Source of the DNA: UMGS363 sp051881815
GTDB taxonomy: Bacteria; Bacillota; Clostridia; Oscillospirales; Ruminococcaceae
Length of the DNA stretch: 64,000 nucleotides
Reading direction: 5' to 3'
Assembly: GCA_051881815.1 (NCBI GenBank)
Contig: JBJEQP010000057.1
Coordinates: 1 to 64,000 of the forward strand
The position numbers and the translations under genes were made by a program. Positions 8,247 to 17,001 of the stretch are shown one piece after another. Under the pieces are notes generated by a model. The model was not told the origin of the DNA. It saw only the letters and a program-made list of their open reading frames with translations, and did no database searches. Position 1 is the stretch's first letter, and the number at the start of each line of letters is the position of its first letter.

Positions 8247-9566
8247 TTATTCTGTAACGAATGCACAGTAAAGAGCCTTTACTGCTGCTTCAAAGTCTTC
8301 TTCATTTACGCCGACAATGATGTTGAGCTCGGATGAACCCTGGTCGATCATCTTAACATTTATTCTTGCGTCTGCAAGTGCGGAGAAGATCTTGCCTGCG
8401 GTACCTCTTGCCTTCTTCATACCTCTGCCTACGACAGCGATAAGAGCAAGGTTGCTTTCGATCTCGATGATATCGGGATGAACACGGTAGTTGATCTCGT
8501 CAATGATGTTCTTTTCCTTACCGAGGAGGCTTTCTGTGCCGACAAGTACGGACATTGTGTCGATTCCGCAGGGTACGTTCTCGAAGCTGATGCCGTTCTT
8601 TTCAAGCGCACGGAGAACGTTTCTGCCGAAGCCGATCTCGCTGTTCATCATATCCTTTTCAATGTTGATAGCGGAGAAGCCCTTCTTGCCTGCAATACCC
8701 GTGATAACGTACTTGCTGATCTCGGCGGATTCGGAAACGATCATTGTTCCTCTGTCCTCGGGAGCGTTTGTGTTGCGAATATTGATAGGAATGCCTGCTG
8801 CTCTTACAGGGAAGATAGCGTCCTCGTGAAGAACGGTAGCGCCCATGTATGCAAGCTCACGAAGCTCCTTGTATGTGATGGTCGTGATAGTCTTGGGGTC
8901 GTCAACGATCCTCGGATCGCAGATAAGGAAGCCCGAAACATCGGTCCAGTTCTCATAAAGATCGGCGTTTACAGCTCTTGCAACGATAGAACCCGTGATA
9001 TCGGAGCCGCCTCTGGAGAAGGTCTTGATAGTATCGTTGGGCATTGAACCGTAGAAGCCGGGAACAACAGCATTGTCAAGCTCTGCAAGCTTTGCGGAGA
9101 GAAGCTCCTGCGTGGTGTCAAGATCGAAAGCACCGTCCTCGCTGAACTTGATATAGCCTGCAGGATCAACGAAGTTGTAGCCGATGTAAGCGGCAAGAAC
9201 CTTGCTGTTGAGGTATTCACCGCGGCTTGCAGCAAAGTCACGGCCTGCTCTGTGAGCGAAAGCGTCCTTGATCTCGATGTATTCGTCGGAAAGATCAATG
9301 TCAACGCCGAGCTCCTTAATGATAGAATTGTATCTCTGCTCGATAGCGTCAAATTCCTTGTCGAATTTTTCGCCCTTTGCAGCCTTTTCGTAGCAAGCAT
9401 AGAGCATATCGGTGATCTTGATATCTTCCTTGAAGCGCTTTCCGGGAGCGGAAGCGACAACAAACTTTCTGTCTGCATCTCCCTTGATGATAGCAGCGAC
9501 CTTTTTGAACTGTGCGGAATCGGCAAGAGAGCTTCCGCCGAACTTAACGACCTTGATGTTATTCAT
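8247..9566 (-). CDS. lysC: Aspartate kinase
   Basis: A 439-residue monofunctional aspartokinase that phosphorylates L-aspartate, the first step to lysine, threonine, methionine and diaminopimelate. The N-terminal kinase motif KVVKFGGSSLAD, the substrate loop FSRGGSDITGS and two C-terminal ACT domains (from about residue 300, with VVGRGMKKARGTAGKIF) are all present. The ACT pair suggests feedback control by an end product. AAGGAG precedes the ATG by 9 bases. It is monocistronic with its own promoter. I see no lysine riboswitch: the leader from the predicted start is only about 50 nt. Confidence 0.96.
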   Translation of the reverse strand: MNNIKVVKFGGSSLADSAQFKKVAAIIKGDADRKFVVASAPGKRFKEDIKITDMLYACYEKAAKGEKFDKEFDAIEQRYNSIIKELGVDIDLSDEYIEIKDAFAHRAGRDFAASRGEYLNSKVLAAYIGYNFVDPAGYIKFSEDGAFDLDTTQELLSAKLAELDNAVVPGFYGSMPNDTIKTFSRGGSDITGSIVARAVNADLYENWTDVSGFLICDPRIVDDPKTITTITYKELRELAYMGATVLHEDAIFPVRAAGIPINIRNTNAPEDRGTMIVSESAEISKYVITGIAGKKGFSAINIEKDMMNSEIGFGRNVLRALEKNGISFENVPCGIDTMSVLVGTESLLGKEKNIIDEINYRVHPDIIEIESNLALIAVVGRGMKKARGTAGKIFSALADARINVKMIDQGSSELNIIVGVNEEDFEAAVKALYCAFVTE

Positions 9567-9623
9567 AACAGCAAATCTCCTTAATATATAAAATAGTTTT
9601 TAGTTATACAACGCAACATTACC

Positions 9624-9652
9624 ATTATACCTAATTAAAGTCAAATTTTCAA
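9624..9652 (-). promoter_or_regulatory. Promoter of lysC
   Basis: Minus strand: TTGAAA (9647-9652), 17-bp spacer, TATAAT (9624-9629). The short leader argues against a riboswitch. Confidence 0.82.
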
Positions 9653-9686
9653 TTGATATATAAAACAAAAATCACAGAATAAATTA

Positions 9687-9765
9687 TGTCCTTTTGTAAA
9701 ATACGACTGTACTTCACAAAAGGACAATTTATTAATGCGTAATTCGTAATGCGTAATGCGTAATT
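9687..9765. repeat. Truncated MITE-like repeat: hairpin plus one AATGCGTAAT end
   Basis: An 11-bp stem TGTCCTTTTGT (9687-9697 with 9716-9726) is followed by one terminal repeat at 9734-9765 made of alternating GCGTAAT units. The opposite end is missing. It looks like a decayed relative of the full elements at 8035, 34757 and 54677. Confidence 0.6.
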
Positions 9766-9851
9766 TGACGGGGAAATAAAAAATTTTGTAATCGGAATAA
9801 ATTATACTAAACACCATTTAAAATTTGGAACAACTCAAGCCGACAATCTTG

Positions 9852-10158
9852 CAGCTGTTCATATTTCGTCTGAAAGCAAACATACTCACTTCGTTCGTAT
9901 ATTTGCTTTCAGAGGATAGTTGTTCCGTTAATAAAGAATAAGCGCAATTCACGATTTTAGTTTTACAAAACGATTTCTCATGTTCTGATTTACCTTATTT
10001 TTTGTGAATTGCGCTTTTGATTTAATAGTAATTACGCTATTGCAGCAAATGTTTAGCTAAAATTTAGGGGATTTCGCTTCTGCGGAAGCGACCAAAGGGC
10101 TTCCGCCCTCTGGACACCTGACGAGCTGTGCCCAGCTCGACCGGCTGCTTGGCTTCGC
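9852..10158 (+). repeat. Composite intergenic repeat, copy 1
   Basis: A non-coding element of about 307 bp in three parts: a hairpin around TATTTCGTCTG and a CTTTCAGAGGATAGTTGTTCC arm; an inverted pair AAGCGCAATTCAC / GTGAATTGCGCTT; and a GC-rich tail with GAGCTGTGCCCAGCTC that ends CTTCGC exactly at the stop codon of the htrA-like gene. Copies lie at 36286-36650 and, inverted, 51180-51538. Confidence 0.75.
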
Positions 10159-11571
10159 TTAATCCAGCTTTTGTTCCAGTCTTGCCGTTACTTCAAAGGT
10201 CGTTACTTCTTCCGTGACGGTTTTGCGGTAGACTGTAAGAGTTACTTCTTCTCCTGCGATCTTTTCGTCAAGCACTTCCATTACCGAGGCAAGGTCCTTA
10301 ACGGGATGACCGTCTATTTTTGTGATGATATCATACGGCTGAAGTCCTTTTGTCGCAATATCACAGGTCGGGTCTACGCTCATTACGCAGAGTCCCGATT
10401 CTACGCCGAGGCTGTCTGCTGTTGCGCTGTCCATTGAAACGAAAACTATGCCGAGCTTTGCTCTTCCGGGGACATATCCGTTTGCAATAAGTGCTTCGGC
10501 AACGGGAACTGCGTCATTTATCTCGATAGCAAAGCCTATGCCGTCATATACAACGTGGTCGAGTCCTCCGACCGATATGCCTATCACCTGACCGTACATA
10601 TTTACAAGTGCGCCGCCCGAATTTCCGGGGTTCAATGCGGCGTCTGTCTGGATACAGCGGAGCGTTCCGCTTGATGAATAATCGGTCTCGATCTCTCTTC
10701 CGAGGGCGCTTACATAGCCGAAGGTTATCGAATTTTCAAGGCTTCCGCCTGCGCCGATAACTGCGACCTGCTCGCCGAGGATAACGTTATCCGAATTTCC
10801 TATTTCAGCCGAGATAAGGTCATTGGCTTCGATCTTTACTACTGCGAGGTCCTGCTTTCGGTCGATGCCGACAAGCTTGGCTTCAAACTGTCTGCCGTCG
10901 TTGAGCTGCGCCTTGAACTGCGCATCCTCGTCAACGACGTGCGCATTTGTGAGGATATAGCCGTCGGACGAGATGATTATACCCGAACCGAGCGAAGTCA
11001 TTTTATAAGGTGTATCGCTGTAAACTCCGATGAGCACCTGCGAGGGCATTACCTTCTGCGCCACGCCCTCCGTTGTTAGCAGTCCTGTTTCTTCATCGGC
11101 ATAATATTTTGCTTCAAGAACGGGACGGGGAGAGGTCGGGAGAGTTATCTGAACGCGTTTTTCATCCTTATCCTTTTTTTCGCTTGCCGTCTGTGTTTCA
11201 AGGCTGCTGAACGAGCTTTCGCTTTTTTTCATCTCAAACAGTTCAGACGCCCTTTTTGCAACAACTACCGACAAGATAACTATTATCACGAACATTACTG
11301 CAATGATCGCAATAATGACTGCTGTCCAGACCGCATTCAGGCGCTTTTTCTTATTCTGCCGGTCCTGCTGCGGATACTGCGGCTGCATCGGGGGATACGG
11401 ATATCCGTTCGGCGGCGGATATACACCGTAGGGATACGGCGGCGGAGCCTGACGGTAATTCTGTTCCGTATTCTGCAGCTGTTCGGGAGCAGGCGGCGTT
11501 TCCTGCGAAGGCGCCTGACTTTCCCTATTCTCCTCATTCGTAGTATTATTAAATTCATCAAAATTATCCAA
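10159..11571 (-). CDS. htrA: HtrA/DegP-like membrane-anchored serine protease with PDZ domain
   Basis: A 470-residue envelope quality-control protease. Residues 1-75 are a Pro/Gln/Tyr-rich cytoplasmic tail, about 80-105 a single membrane helix, about 160-350 the trypsin-like domain with triad His211 (TNAHVV), Asp241 (DLAVVKI) and Ser318 (GNSGGA), and about 370-460 one PDZ domain. The start is a TTG at 11569-11571, six bases after CCTCCT-complement AGGAGG (11578-11583); upstream ATGs in frame have no ribosome site and would add a basic stretch. It follows a sensor kinase and response regulator and is probably their envelope-stress output, as with CssRS/HtrA in Bacillus. A hairpin lies between kinase and protease. 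Confidence 0.9.
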   Translation of the reverse strand: MDNFDEFNNTTNEENRESQAPSQETPPAPEQLQNTEQNYRQAPPPYPYGVYPPPNGYPYPPMQPQYPQQDRQNKKKRLNAVWTAVIIAIIAVMFVIIVILSVVVAKRASELFEMKKSESSFSSLETQTASEKKDKDEKRVQITLPTSPRPVLEAKYYADEETGLLTTEGVAQKVMPSQVLIGVYSDTPYKMTSLGSGIIISSDGYILTNAHVVDEDAQFKAQLNDGRQFEAKLVGIDRKQDLAVVKIEANDLISAEIGNSDNVILGEQVAVIGAGGSLENSITFGYVSALGREIETDYSSSGTLRCIQTDAALNPGNSGGALVNMYGQVIGISVGGLDHVVYDGIGFAIEINDAVPVAEALIANGYVPGRAKLGIVFVSMDSATADSLGVESGLCVMSVDPTCDIATKGLQPYDIITKIDGHPVKDLASVMEVLDEKIAGEEVTLTVYRKTVTEEVTTFEVTARLEQKLD

Positions 11572-11614
11572 AATATACCTCCTTTTGAACCGTGCATTAA
11601 AGCTATAAAACATT

Positions 11615-11644
11615 AACCGCACAATTATCTGCAATTGTGCGGTT
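11615..11644. terminator. Intercistronic hairpin between sensor kinase and htrA
   Basis: A perfect 12-bp inverted repeat, AACCGCACAATT (11615-11626) with 11633-11644, loop of 6. In the minus-strand transcript only a weak T-run follows, so it may attenuate or stabilise rather than fully terminate. Confidence 0.6.
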
Positions 11645-11653
11645 TGGCAAAAT

Positions 11654-13051
11654 TCAGATCATTATTTCAAATTCAACAAAGCTGTTCGGTTCGCTGCGGA
11701 CGAGTATCTTTCCGTCATGGAGCTTTATAATGGAGCGCACGATAGAAAGTCCGAGACCAACGCCCGTTTTGTCGATACCTCTTGAAGCGTCCGCCTTGTA
11801 GAAACGGTCGAACACCTTTGATATCTCATTTGCTTTAAGTCCGTCGCCGCTGTTTCGGATACGGATAACGCTCGATCCTTCTTTTTCCTCAAAGGAAAAC
11901 TCGATATAACCGCCCTCATCTACGAATTTTACAGCGTTTTCAACAAGGTTATAGAGAACCTGCTGCATAAGGTCGCTGTCGGCGTTCACGATGAACTTGC
12001 TCTGGTCGATGCCTCGTATATCAACGTGCTTTGCGTCAATACGCTGTTCAAACATAAGCAGCACATTAACGACAAGCGGCATAAGGTTGAATTCCTTCTT
12101 CGTCATCTTCATCTCGCCTGCTTCATACTTCGAGATGTTGAGCATTGACGTAACAAGTCTTGCAAGTCTGTCTACCTCTTCCGAAACGATCTCAAGGTAG
12201 TAGTTATGCTTTTCCTTTGGTATAGTTCCGTCAAGGATACCGTTAATAAAACCGCCGATGGTGGTCATCGGTGTACGCAGCTCATGCGAAACGTTTGAGA
12301 TAAAGCTTTTTCTGTTTTCCTCGATCGCTTCGAGAGAGCTTGCCATTTCATTGAGCGAATTGGCGAGAAAGCCGAACTCGTTATCCTCGGGAACATAGAG
12401 CTTATCGGAAAAGTCACCGTTTCCGAACCGCTTCGCCGCAAAGGTCATTTCCTTTATCGGCGTCATAAGGTGCTTGACAGCGGCATAGATCGCAATGAAT
12501 ACGAGCACAAGGATAGCGGTCGAAGCGATAGCAAGTGCGATTATAAGCTTTGTAAGATACTGCTGAAGCGGAGTGTCCGAAAGCTTTGCAAACAGGTAAT
12601 ACTTTTTTCCTGCGCCGTCAAATTTATATGCAAGGTTGAACACGGTGCTCGGGTAAAAATGCCCAAGGCTTGAAAGCTCAAAAAAGCCTTCATCGCCGAC
12701 CCTGTTCAGTATATCCTCCCCGATTTTTCTCCCTGTATGAGAACACGGCGGTGCCTCGGAGCAAACCAAAGCAACGCCGTTTGAATCTGTTAATGTGAAA
12801 ACTATCTCCGTTGTATCGGTCACGTTCAGATAGATATTGTTAAGATAATCGACATCCACGCCGTCAGCCGAGTCGATAGAAAGCTTTGTTACCGACAATA
12901 CTGTTTCGGCATTCGTGATGATAAATTCCTTCTTGTCGTTTTTATAGAATTCGGATGAGATCACTATAAGAACAGCGGCAACGCAGACGATAGCAGCGGA
13001 AATTATTGCTGCGCACAGGGTAAAAAACTCGGAGAATACGCTTTTACGCAT
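11654..13051 (-). CDS. Two-component sensor histidine kinase
   Basis: A 465-residue membrane sensor. The first helix is at about 10-32, followed by an extracytoplasmic sensor of about 130 residues containing two Cys (CSEAPPCSH), then a second helix (about 165-190), a HAMP linker, the HisKA box FISNVSHELRTPM with the phosphorylated His, and a HATPase domain with N, G1 (IRIRNSGDG), F and G2 (GVGLGLSIV) boxes. It overlaps the response-regulator gene by 8 bp, so the pair is co-translated. The downstream HtrA protease suggests a cell-envelope or misfolded-protein signal; this is inference. Confidence 0.93.
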   Translation of the reverse strand: MRKSVFSEFFTLCAAIISAAIVCVAAVLIVISSEFYKNDKKEFIITNAETVLSVTKLSIDSADGVDVDYLNNIYLNVTDTTEIVFTLTDSNGVALVCSEAPPCSHTGRKIGEDILNRVGDEGFFELSSLGHFYPSTVFNLAYKFDGAGKKYYLFAKLSDTPLQQYLTKLIIALAIASTAILVLVFIAIYAAVKHLMTPIKEMTFAAKRFGNGDFSDKLYVPEDNEFGFLANSLNEMASSLEAIEENRKSFISNVSHELRTPMTTIGGFINGILDGTIPKEKHNYYLEIVSEEVDRLARLVTSMLNISKYEAGEMKMTKKEFNLMPLVVNVLLMFEQRIDAKHVDIRGIDQSKFIVNADSDLMQQVLYNLVENAVKFVDEGGYIEFSFEEKEGSSVIRIRNSGDGLKANEISKVFDRFYKADASRGIDKTGVGLGLSIVRSIIKLHDGKILVRSEPNSFVEFEIMI

Positions 13052-13745
13052 TTTCTTCCTCTGCTTCGAACTTGTAGCCTACGCCCCAGACAGTCTTGAG
13101 CGCCCACTTGTCCGAAACATTTTCAAGCTTTTCACGAAGACGCTTGATATGAACGTCGATAGTACGGGAATCGCCGTAATACTCAAAGCCCCATACCTCG
13201 TCAAGAAGCTGATCTCTTGTATAAACACGGTTCGGGTTGGAAGCGAGGTAGAAGAGAAGCTCAAGCTCCTTCGGAGGAGTATCCATTACCTTGCCGTCAA
13301 CACGGAGCTCATATCTTGTCATATTAACGATAAGCTTGTCATAGCGAACTTCCTTGACCTCTGTTTCGGTGCTGCTCTGACCGATACGTCTTGAAATAGC
13401 CTTGATCCTTGCGATAACTTCCTTTGTATCGAACGGCTTAACGATATAGTCATCAGCACCAAGCTCAAGTCCGAGCACCTTATCGAAGGTCTCGCTCTTG
13501 GCAGTTATCATAATGATCGGAACGTTGGATTTTTTGCGGATCTCACGGCATACCTGCCAGCCGTCAAGCTCAGGAAGCATGATATCAAGAAGAATTACAT
13601 CGGGTTTTAGTGCGTTGAACTTGATGAGGGCTTCATCGCCGTCATGAGCAACGATAACGCCGTAACCTTCCTTTTCGAGATAGAGCTTAAGAAGCTCACA
13701 GATATTATTATCGTCGTCAACAACAAGAACCTTTCCGAGTGACAT
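13044..13745 (-). CDS. OmpR/PhoB-family response regulator
   Basis: A 233-residue regulator. The receiver domain (about 4-118) has acidic-pocket residues Asp10-Asp12, phosphoacceptor Asp54 in ILLDIMLPELDG, and the conserved Lys in MITAKSE. A winged-helix DNA-binding domain follows (about 135-230) with the recognition segment DSRTIDVHIKRLREKL. AGGAGG lies 7-8 bases before the ATG. It is the first gene of the operon with the kinase and HtrA protease. Confidence 0.95.
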   Translation of the reverse strand: MSLGKVLVVDDDNNICELLKLYLEKEGYGVIVAHDGDEALIKFNALKPDVILLDIMLPELDGWQVCREIRKKSNVPIIMITAKSETFDKVLGLELGADDYIVKPFDTKEVIARIKAISRRIGQSSTETEVKEVRYDKLIVNMTRYELRVDGKVMDTPPKELELLFYLASNPNRVYTRDQLLDEVWGFEYYGDSRTIDVHIKRLREKLENVSDKWALKTVWGVGYKFEAEEENA

Positions 13746-13809
13746 AATATTTTCCTCCTATCATTTTTATCTATTCTGAAAAAACATATATTAATGTTTA
13801 TTTTTGAAA

Positions 13810-13838
13810 ATAATACCACTTATAATTTATTATAGCAA
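13810..13838 (-). promoter_or_regulatory. Promoter of the two-component/htrA operon
   Basis: Minus strand: TTGCTA (13833-13838), 17-bp spacer, TATTAT (13810-13815), about 65 bp before the response-regulator ATG. Confidence 0.7.
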
Positions 13839-13980
13839 ATATCGAGATGTAATATATGAATTTATATGAATAAATTATTTCTTAATTGTAAATTTCACAA
13901 AAGCATAACTAAATTTTGTAAAAAATATAAAATTGCGTTCATTTTTGGGAATTTTGACCTCTAAAAAGCGAGTTTTTTCG

Positions 13981-15444
13981 TCAGATGACCTCTTTAAGAA
14001 TAAGATAAGCCATTGTTGCGATGGACTTCGCTTCAACATAGTTCCTGTCGACCTTGTAATTGCCCTCGGAGAGCATATTTTTAAGCTCGGAAACACGTTC
14101 AAAGCCTTTGAGAGCCTCCTGCATATTCGGGATAACGAAATACGACTTCTGCATGATGTGTCTTATCTCGGTGCGGATGCCCGAAGGTATCTCGGGAGCA
14201 TTCGGGTCAATGTTGAACTCGGCGGATTCGAGCTCGTCAAGCGAGATATTCTCTGCGCCCTGCATTTTCTCCGCAATGGACAATGCAGCCTGTCTGCCGA
14301 AAACGAGCGCTTCAAGAAGAGAGTTTGAAGCAAGGCGGTTGTTTCCGTGAACGCCCGTATGCGAGCATTCGCCGACGGCATAAAGACCTTCAACCGTAGT
14401 CTGTGAGTGTGTATTTACGTTTATACCGCCCATGAGATAATGCTGGCAGGGATAGATCGGGATCCTGTCGGTGGTCATATCAATGCCCTGTTCAAGCAGA
14501 TATTGATATATCATCGGGAAACGAGCCTTAATAAATTCGGGATCCTTATAAGAGATATCAAGATAAAAATTATCCGAACCGGTCCTGTTAGCCTCGCTGA
14601 TTATCGAGTGCGAAACGACATCACGGGGAGCAAGCTCCAGACGCTCGTCATAATTCTGCATAAAGCGTTCGCCGTCGCAGTTGAGAAGGTAAGCACCCTC
14701 GCCTCTGACCGCTTCGGAGATGAGGAAGCATTCTCTTGTATGCTTGTTATTGAAGGCAGTCGGGTGGAACTGGATGAGCGAAAGGTTCTTGATATTTGCG
14801 CCCATTTCGTAAGCGGCGGTGATGCCGTCGCCCGTTGCGATAGCGGAGTTCGTGGTATATTCGTAAATTCTTCCGATGCCGCCCGTTGCAAGGATAACAA
14901 AGCGTGAGTTATATATACTGTGCTCGTCATCAATGCAGATATCGGCGGAAAATCCCGTTCCCGTTTTCTTCAATCCGCAGAGAAGAGCGTTTTCGATAAT
15001 GTCGATATTGGGCGCTTTTTTAACAGCTTCCTGGAGCTTCGATGTGATCTCATAGCCGGTAGCATCATGGTGGTGGAAGATCCTGTGACGGGAGTGACCG
15101 CCCTCGAGGGTCTTATGGTAGTTGCCGTTCTCGTCCTTGTCGAATTCAACACCGTAGCCGATGATCTCCTCGATCTCGTGCGCAGCTTCGGTAACGAGTA
15201 TTTTGAGCGAATCGGGGTTATTCTTATAGCCGCCTGCGATAAGCGTATCCTTTGTATGGAGCTGGATATTGTCATCAACGGGCTTATAGACAGCTGCGAT
15301 ACCACCCTGCGCAAGTGCAGAGTTACAGAGTATCATCTCTCTTTTTGTGATGAGAAGGATCTTAAGCTCCTTCGGGAGATTAAGAGCCGAATACAGACCG
15401 CCTGCACCTGTTCCTGCGATTATAACGTCATAATTCTTTGACAT
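13981..15444 (-). CDS. nadB: L-aspartate oxidase
   Basis: A 487-residue flavoprotein that oxidises L-aspartate to iminoaspartate, the first step of de novo NAD synthesis. The dinucleotide-binding motif IIAGTGAGGLYSALNLP is at the N-terminus; LIQFHPTAF, EAVRGEGAYLLN, YPCQHYLMGGI and the GVHGNNRLASNSLLEALVFG active-site block follow. The C-terminal helical domain is shorter than in E. coli NadB. The ATG at 15442-15444 follows AAGGAAG; a longer in-frame start adds an implausible hydrophobic stretch. nadA and nadC, the usual partners, are not beside it. Confidence 0.93.
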   Translation of the reverse strand: MSKNYDVIIAGTGAGGLYSALNLPKELKILLITKREMILCNSALAQGGIAAVYKPVDDNIQLHTKDTLIAGGYKNNPDSLKILVTEAAHEIEEIIGYGVEFDKDENGNYHKTLEGGHSRHRIFHHHDATGYEITSKLQEAVKKAPNIDIIENALLCGLKKTGTGFSADICIDDEHSIYNSRFVILATGGIGRIYEYTTNSAIATGDGITAAYEMGANIKNLSLIQFHPTAFNNKHTRECFLISEAVRGEGAYLLNCDGERFMQNYDERLELAPRDVVSHSIISEANRTGSDNFYLDISYKDPEFIKARFPMIYQYLLEQGIDMTTDRIPIYPCQHYLMGGINVNTHSQTTVEGLYAVGECSHTGVHGNNRLASNSLLEALVFGRQAALSIAEKMQGAENISLDELESAEFNIDPNAPEIPSGIRTEIRHIMQKSYFVIPNMQEALKGFERVSELKNMLSEGNYKVDRNYVEAKSIATMAYLILKEVI

Positions 15445-15624
15445 AACAGATACTTCCTTTATATGTAGAAATTTCAAAACATTGTTTGAATTATCTTCTG
15501 TGCCGAAAACGATCGGCAAAATCAGCAAAATAATACTTAATATCAGTATATCACAATATTTCCAAAAAATCAATCGGTATCAAATAATTTCCCCAAAATT
15601 CTGTATATTTTTCCTCATATATAC

Positions 15625-15655
15625 AAAAAAGCTGCCATACAAAAGCATGGCAGCT
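15625..15655 (-). terminator. Terminator of the sugar ABC ATPase gene
   Basis: Minus-strand transcript: 9-bp stem AGCTGCCAT (15647-15655 with 15630-15638), 8-nt loop, then TTTTTT. It ends the gene whose stop is at 15678. Confidence 0.88.
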
Positions 15656-15677
15656 ATTATGTTTACTTAAAAAGCAA

Positions 15678-16820
15678 TCAGTTAACAATTGTCTTTTCAG
15701 TTTCCTTATCAAAGATGTGAACCTTGTTAGGATCGAGAGCAACCTTGATAGTATCCTGCGGACGAGCAGTAGATCTCGGATCAACTCTTGCTGTGAGGGA
15801 GATACCCTGGCAGTTGAGGTAGAGGTAAACTTCTGCGCCCATCATTTCTGTGATTTCAACATCAGCATCAATGATACCTGTCTTTGCGGAAGAGATGAAC
15901 ATTTCTTCATCGTGGATATTCTCTGGACGGATACCCATGATGATCTCCTTATCAACATAGTTGGAGAGAACATTCTCATCAACCTTGGATTCGGGAAGCT
16001 CAACATAGTACTTAACGCCTCTGGATGTCTTGGTGTCCTCGGAACCGAATTCAATTGTGTACTTGCCTTCGATCTTTCTGAGAACAGCGTCGATGAAGTT
16101 CATCTGAGGTGAACCCATGAATCCTGCAACGAAGAGGTTAACAGGGTTGGAGTAGAGGTTCTGCGGAGAGTCAACCTGCTGAATGAAACCATCCTTCATA
16201 ACTACGATACGGTCGCCCATTGTCATAGCTTCTGTCTGGTCATGAGTTACATAGATAAATGTTGTACCGAGCTTCTGGTGGAGCTTGGAGATCTCAGTTC
16301 TCATCTGTGCACGGAGCTTTGCGTCGAGGTTGGAAAGAGGCTCGTCGAGGAGGAATACCTGAGGCTCACGAACGATAGCACGGCCGAGCGCAACACGCTG
16401 TCTCTGACCGCCGGAGAGAGCCTTCGGCTTTCTGTCGAGGAGGTGGGAGATATCGAGGCTGCGAGCAGCTTCTTCAACCTTACGGCTGATCTCGTCCTTA
16501 GGAACCTTACGGAGCTTAAGACCGAATGCCATATTCTCAAATACAGTCATGTGAGGATAAAGAGCGTAGTTCTGGAAAACCATCGCAATATCTCTGTCCT
16601 TAGGAGCAACGTCGTTTACAAGACGATCTCCGATATAAAGCTCACCTTCGGAAATTTCTTCAAGTCCTGCGATCATACGGAGAGTAGTGGACTTACCGCA
16701 GCCGGAAGGACCAACGAGGATGATGAATTCCTTATCCTTGATCTCGAGGTTAACATCTGAAACGGCAACAACACCGCCGGGGTATTTCTTATAAATTGAA
16801 CGAAGTGACAAACTTGCCAT
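15678..16820 (-). CDS. msmX: Stand-alone sugar ABC importer ATPase (MsmX/UgpC/MalK type)
   Basis: A 380-residue ATP-binding subunit of CUT1 carbohydrate importers. Walker A GPSGCGKST, Q-loop FQNYALYPHM, signature LSGGQRQR, Walker B VFLLDEPLSNLDA, the switch His in YVTHDQTEA, and a C-terminal OB/TOBE regulatory domain (about 240-375, GIRPENI). There is no permease or binding-protein gene nearby, so it probably energises several sugar importers encoded elsewhere, as MsmX does in Bacillus. AGGAGG precedes the ATG. It has its own promoter, a 16-nt GCCGAG hairpin in the leader (16851-16866), and a terminator, which suits a constitutively made shared subunit. Confidence 0.92.
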   Translation of the reverse strand: MASLSLRSIYKKYPGGVVAVSDVNLEIKDKEFIILVGPSGCGKSTTLRMIAGLEEISEGELYIGDRLVNDVAPKDRDIAMVFQNYALYPHMTVFENMAFGLKLRKVPKDEISRKVEEAARSLDISHLLDRKPKALSGGQRQRVALGRAIVREPQVFLLDEPLSNLDAKLRAQMRTEISKLHQKLGTTFIYVTHDQTEAMTMGDRIVVMKDGFIQQVDSPQNLYSNPVNLFVAGFMGSPQMNFIDAVLRKIEGKYTIEFGSEDTKTSRGVKYYVELPESKVDENVLSNYVDKEIIMGIRPENIHDEEMFISSAKTGIIDADVEITEMMGAEVYLYLNCQGISLTARVDPRSTARPQDTIKVALDPNKVHIFDKETEKTIVN

Positions 16821-16875
16821 GTTTATAGGACCTCCTAATTATAATTGTCTGCCGAGCATACTCGGCTCTATTAAT

Positions 16876-16905
16876 ATAATACCAAATGTGGGCAGCAAAT
16901 TTCAA
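16876..16905 (-). promoter_or_regulatory. Promoter of the sugar ABC ATPase gene
   Basis: Minus strand: TTGAAA (16900-16905), 18-bp spacer, TATTAT (16876-16881). Confidence 0.72.
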
Positions 16906-17001
16906 GTCACTTATTAACTAAACTTATAAAAACTTATTTATTTAGTTTGACGAAAAAGCAAAAATTTGACAATTACTGGAAAATTTGAGATAAAATAATG
17001 T

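Noticed and set aside
9567..9624. Lysine riboswitch before lysC
   Set aside because: The leader is about 50 nt, far shorter than a lysine riboswitch.
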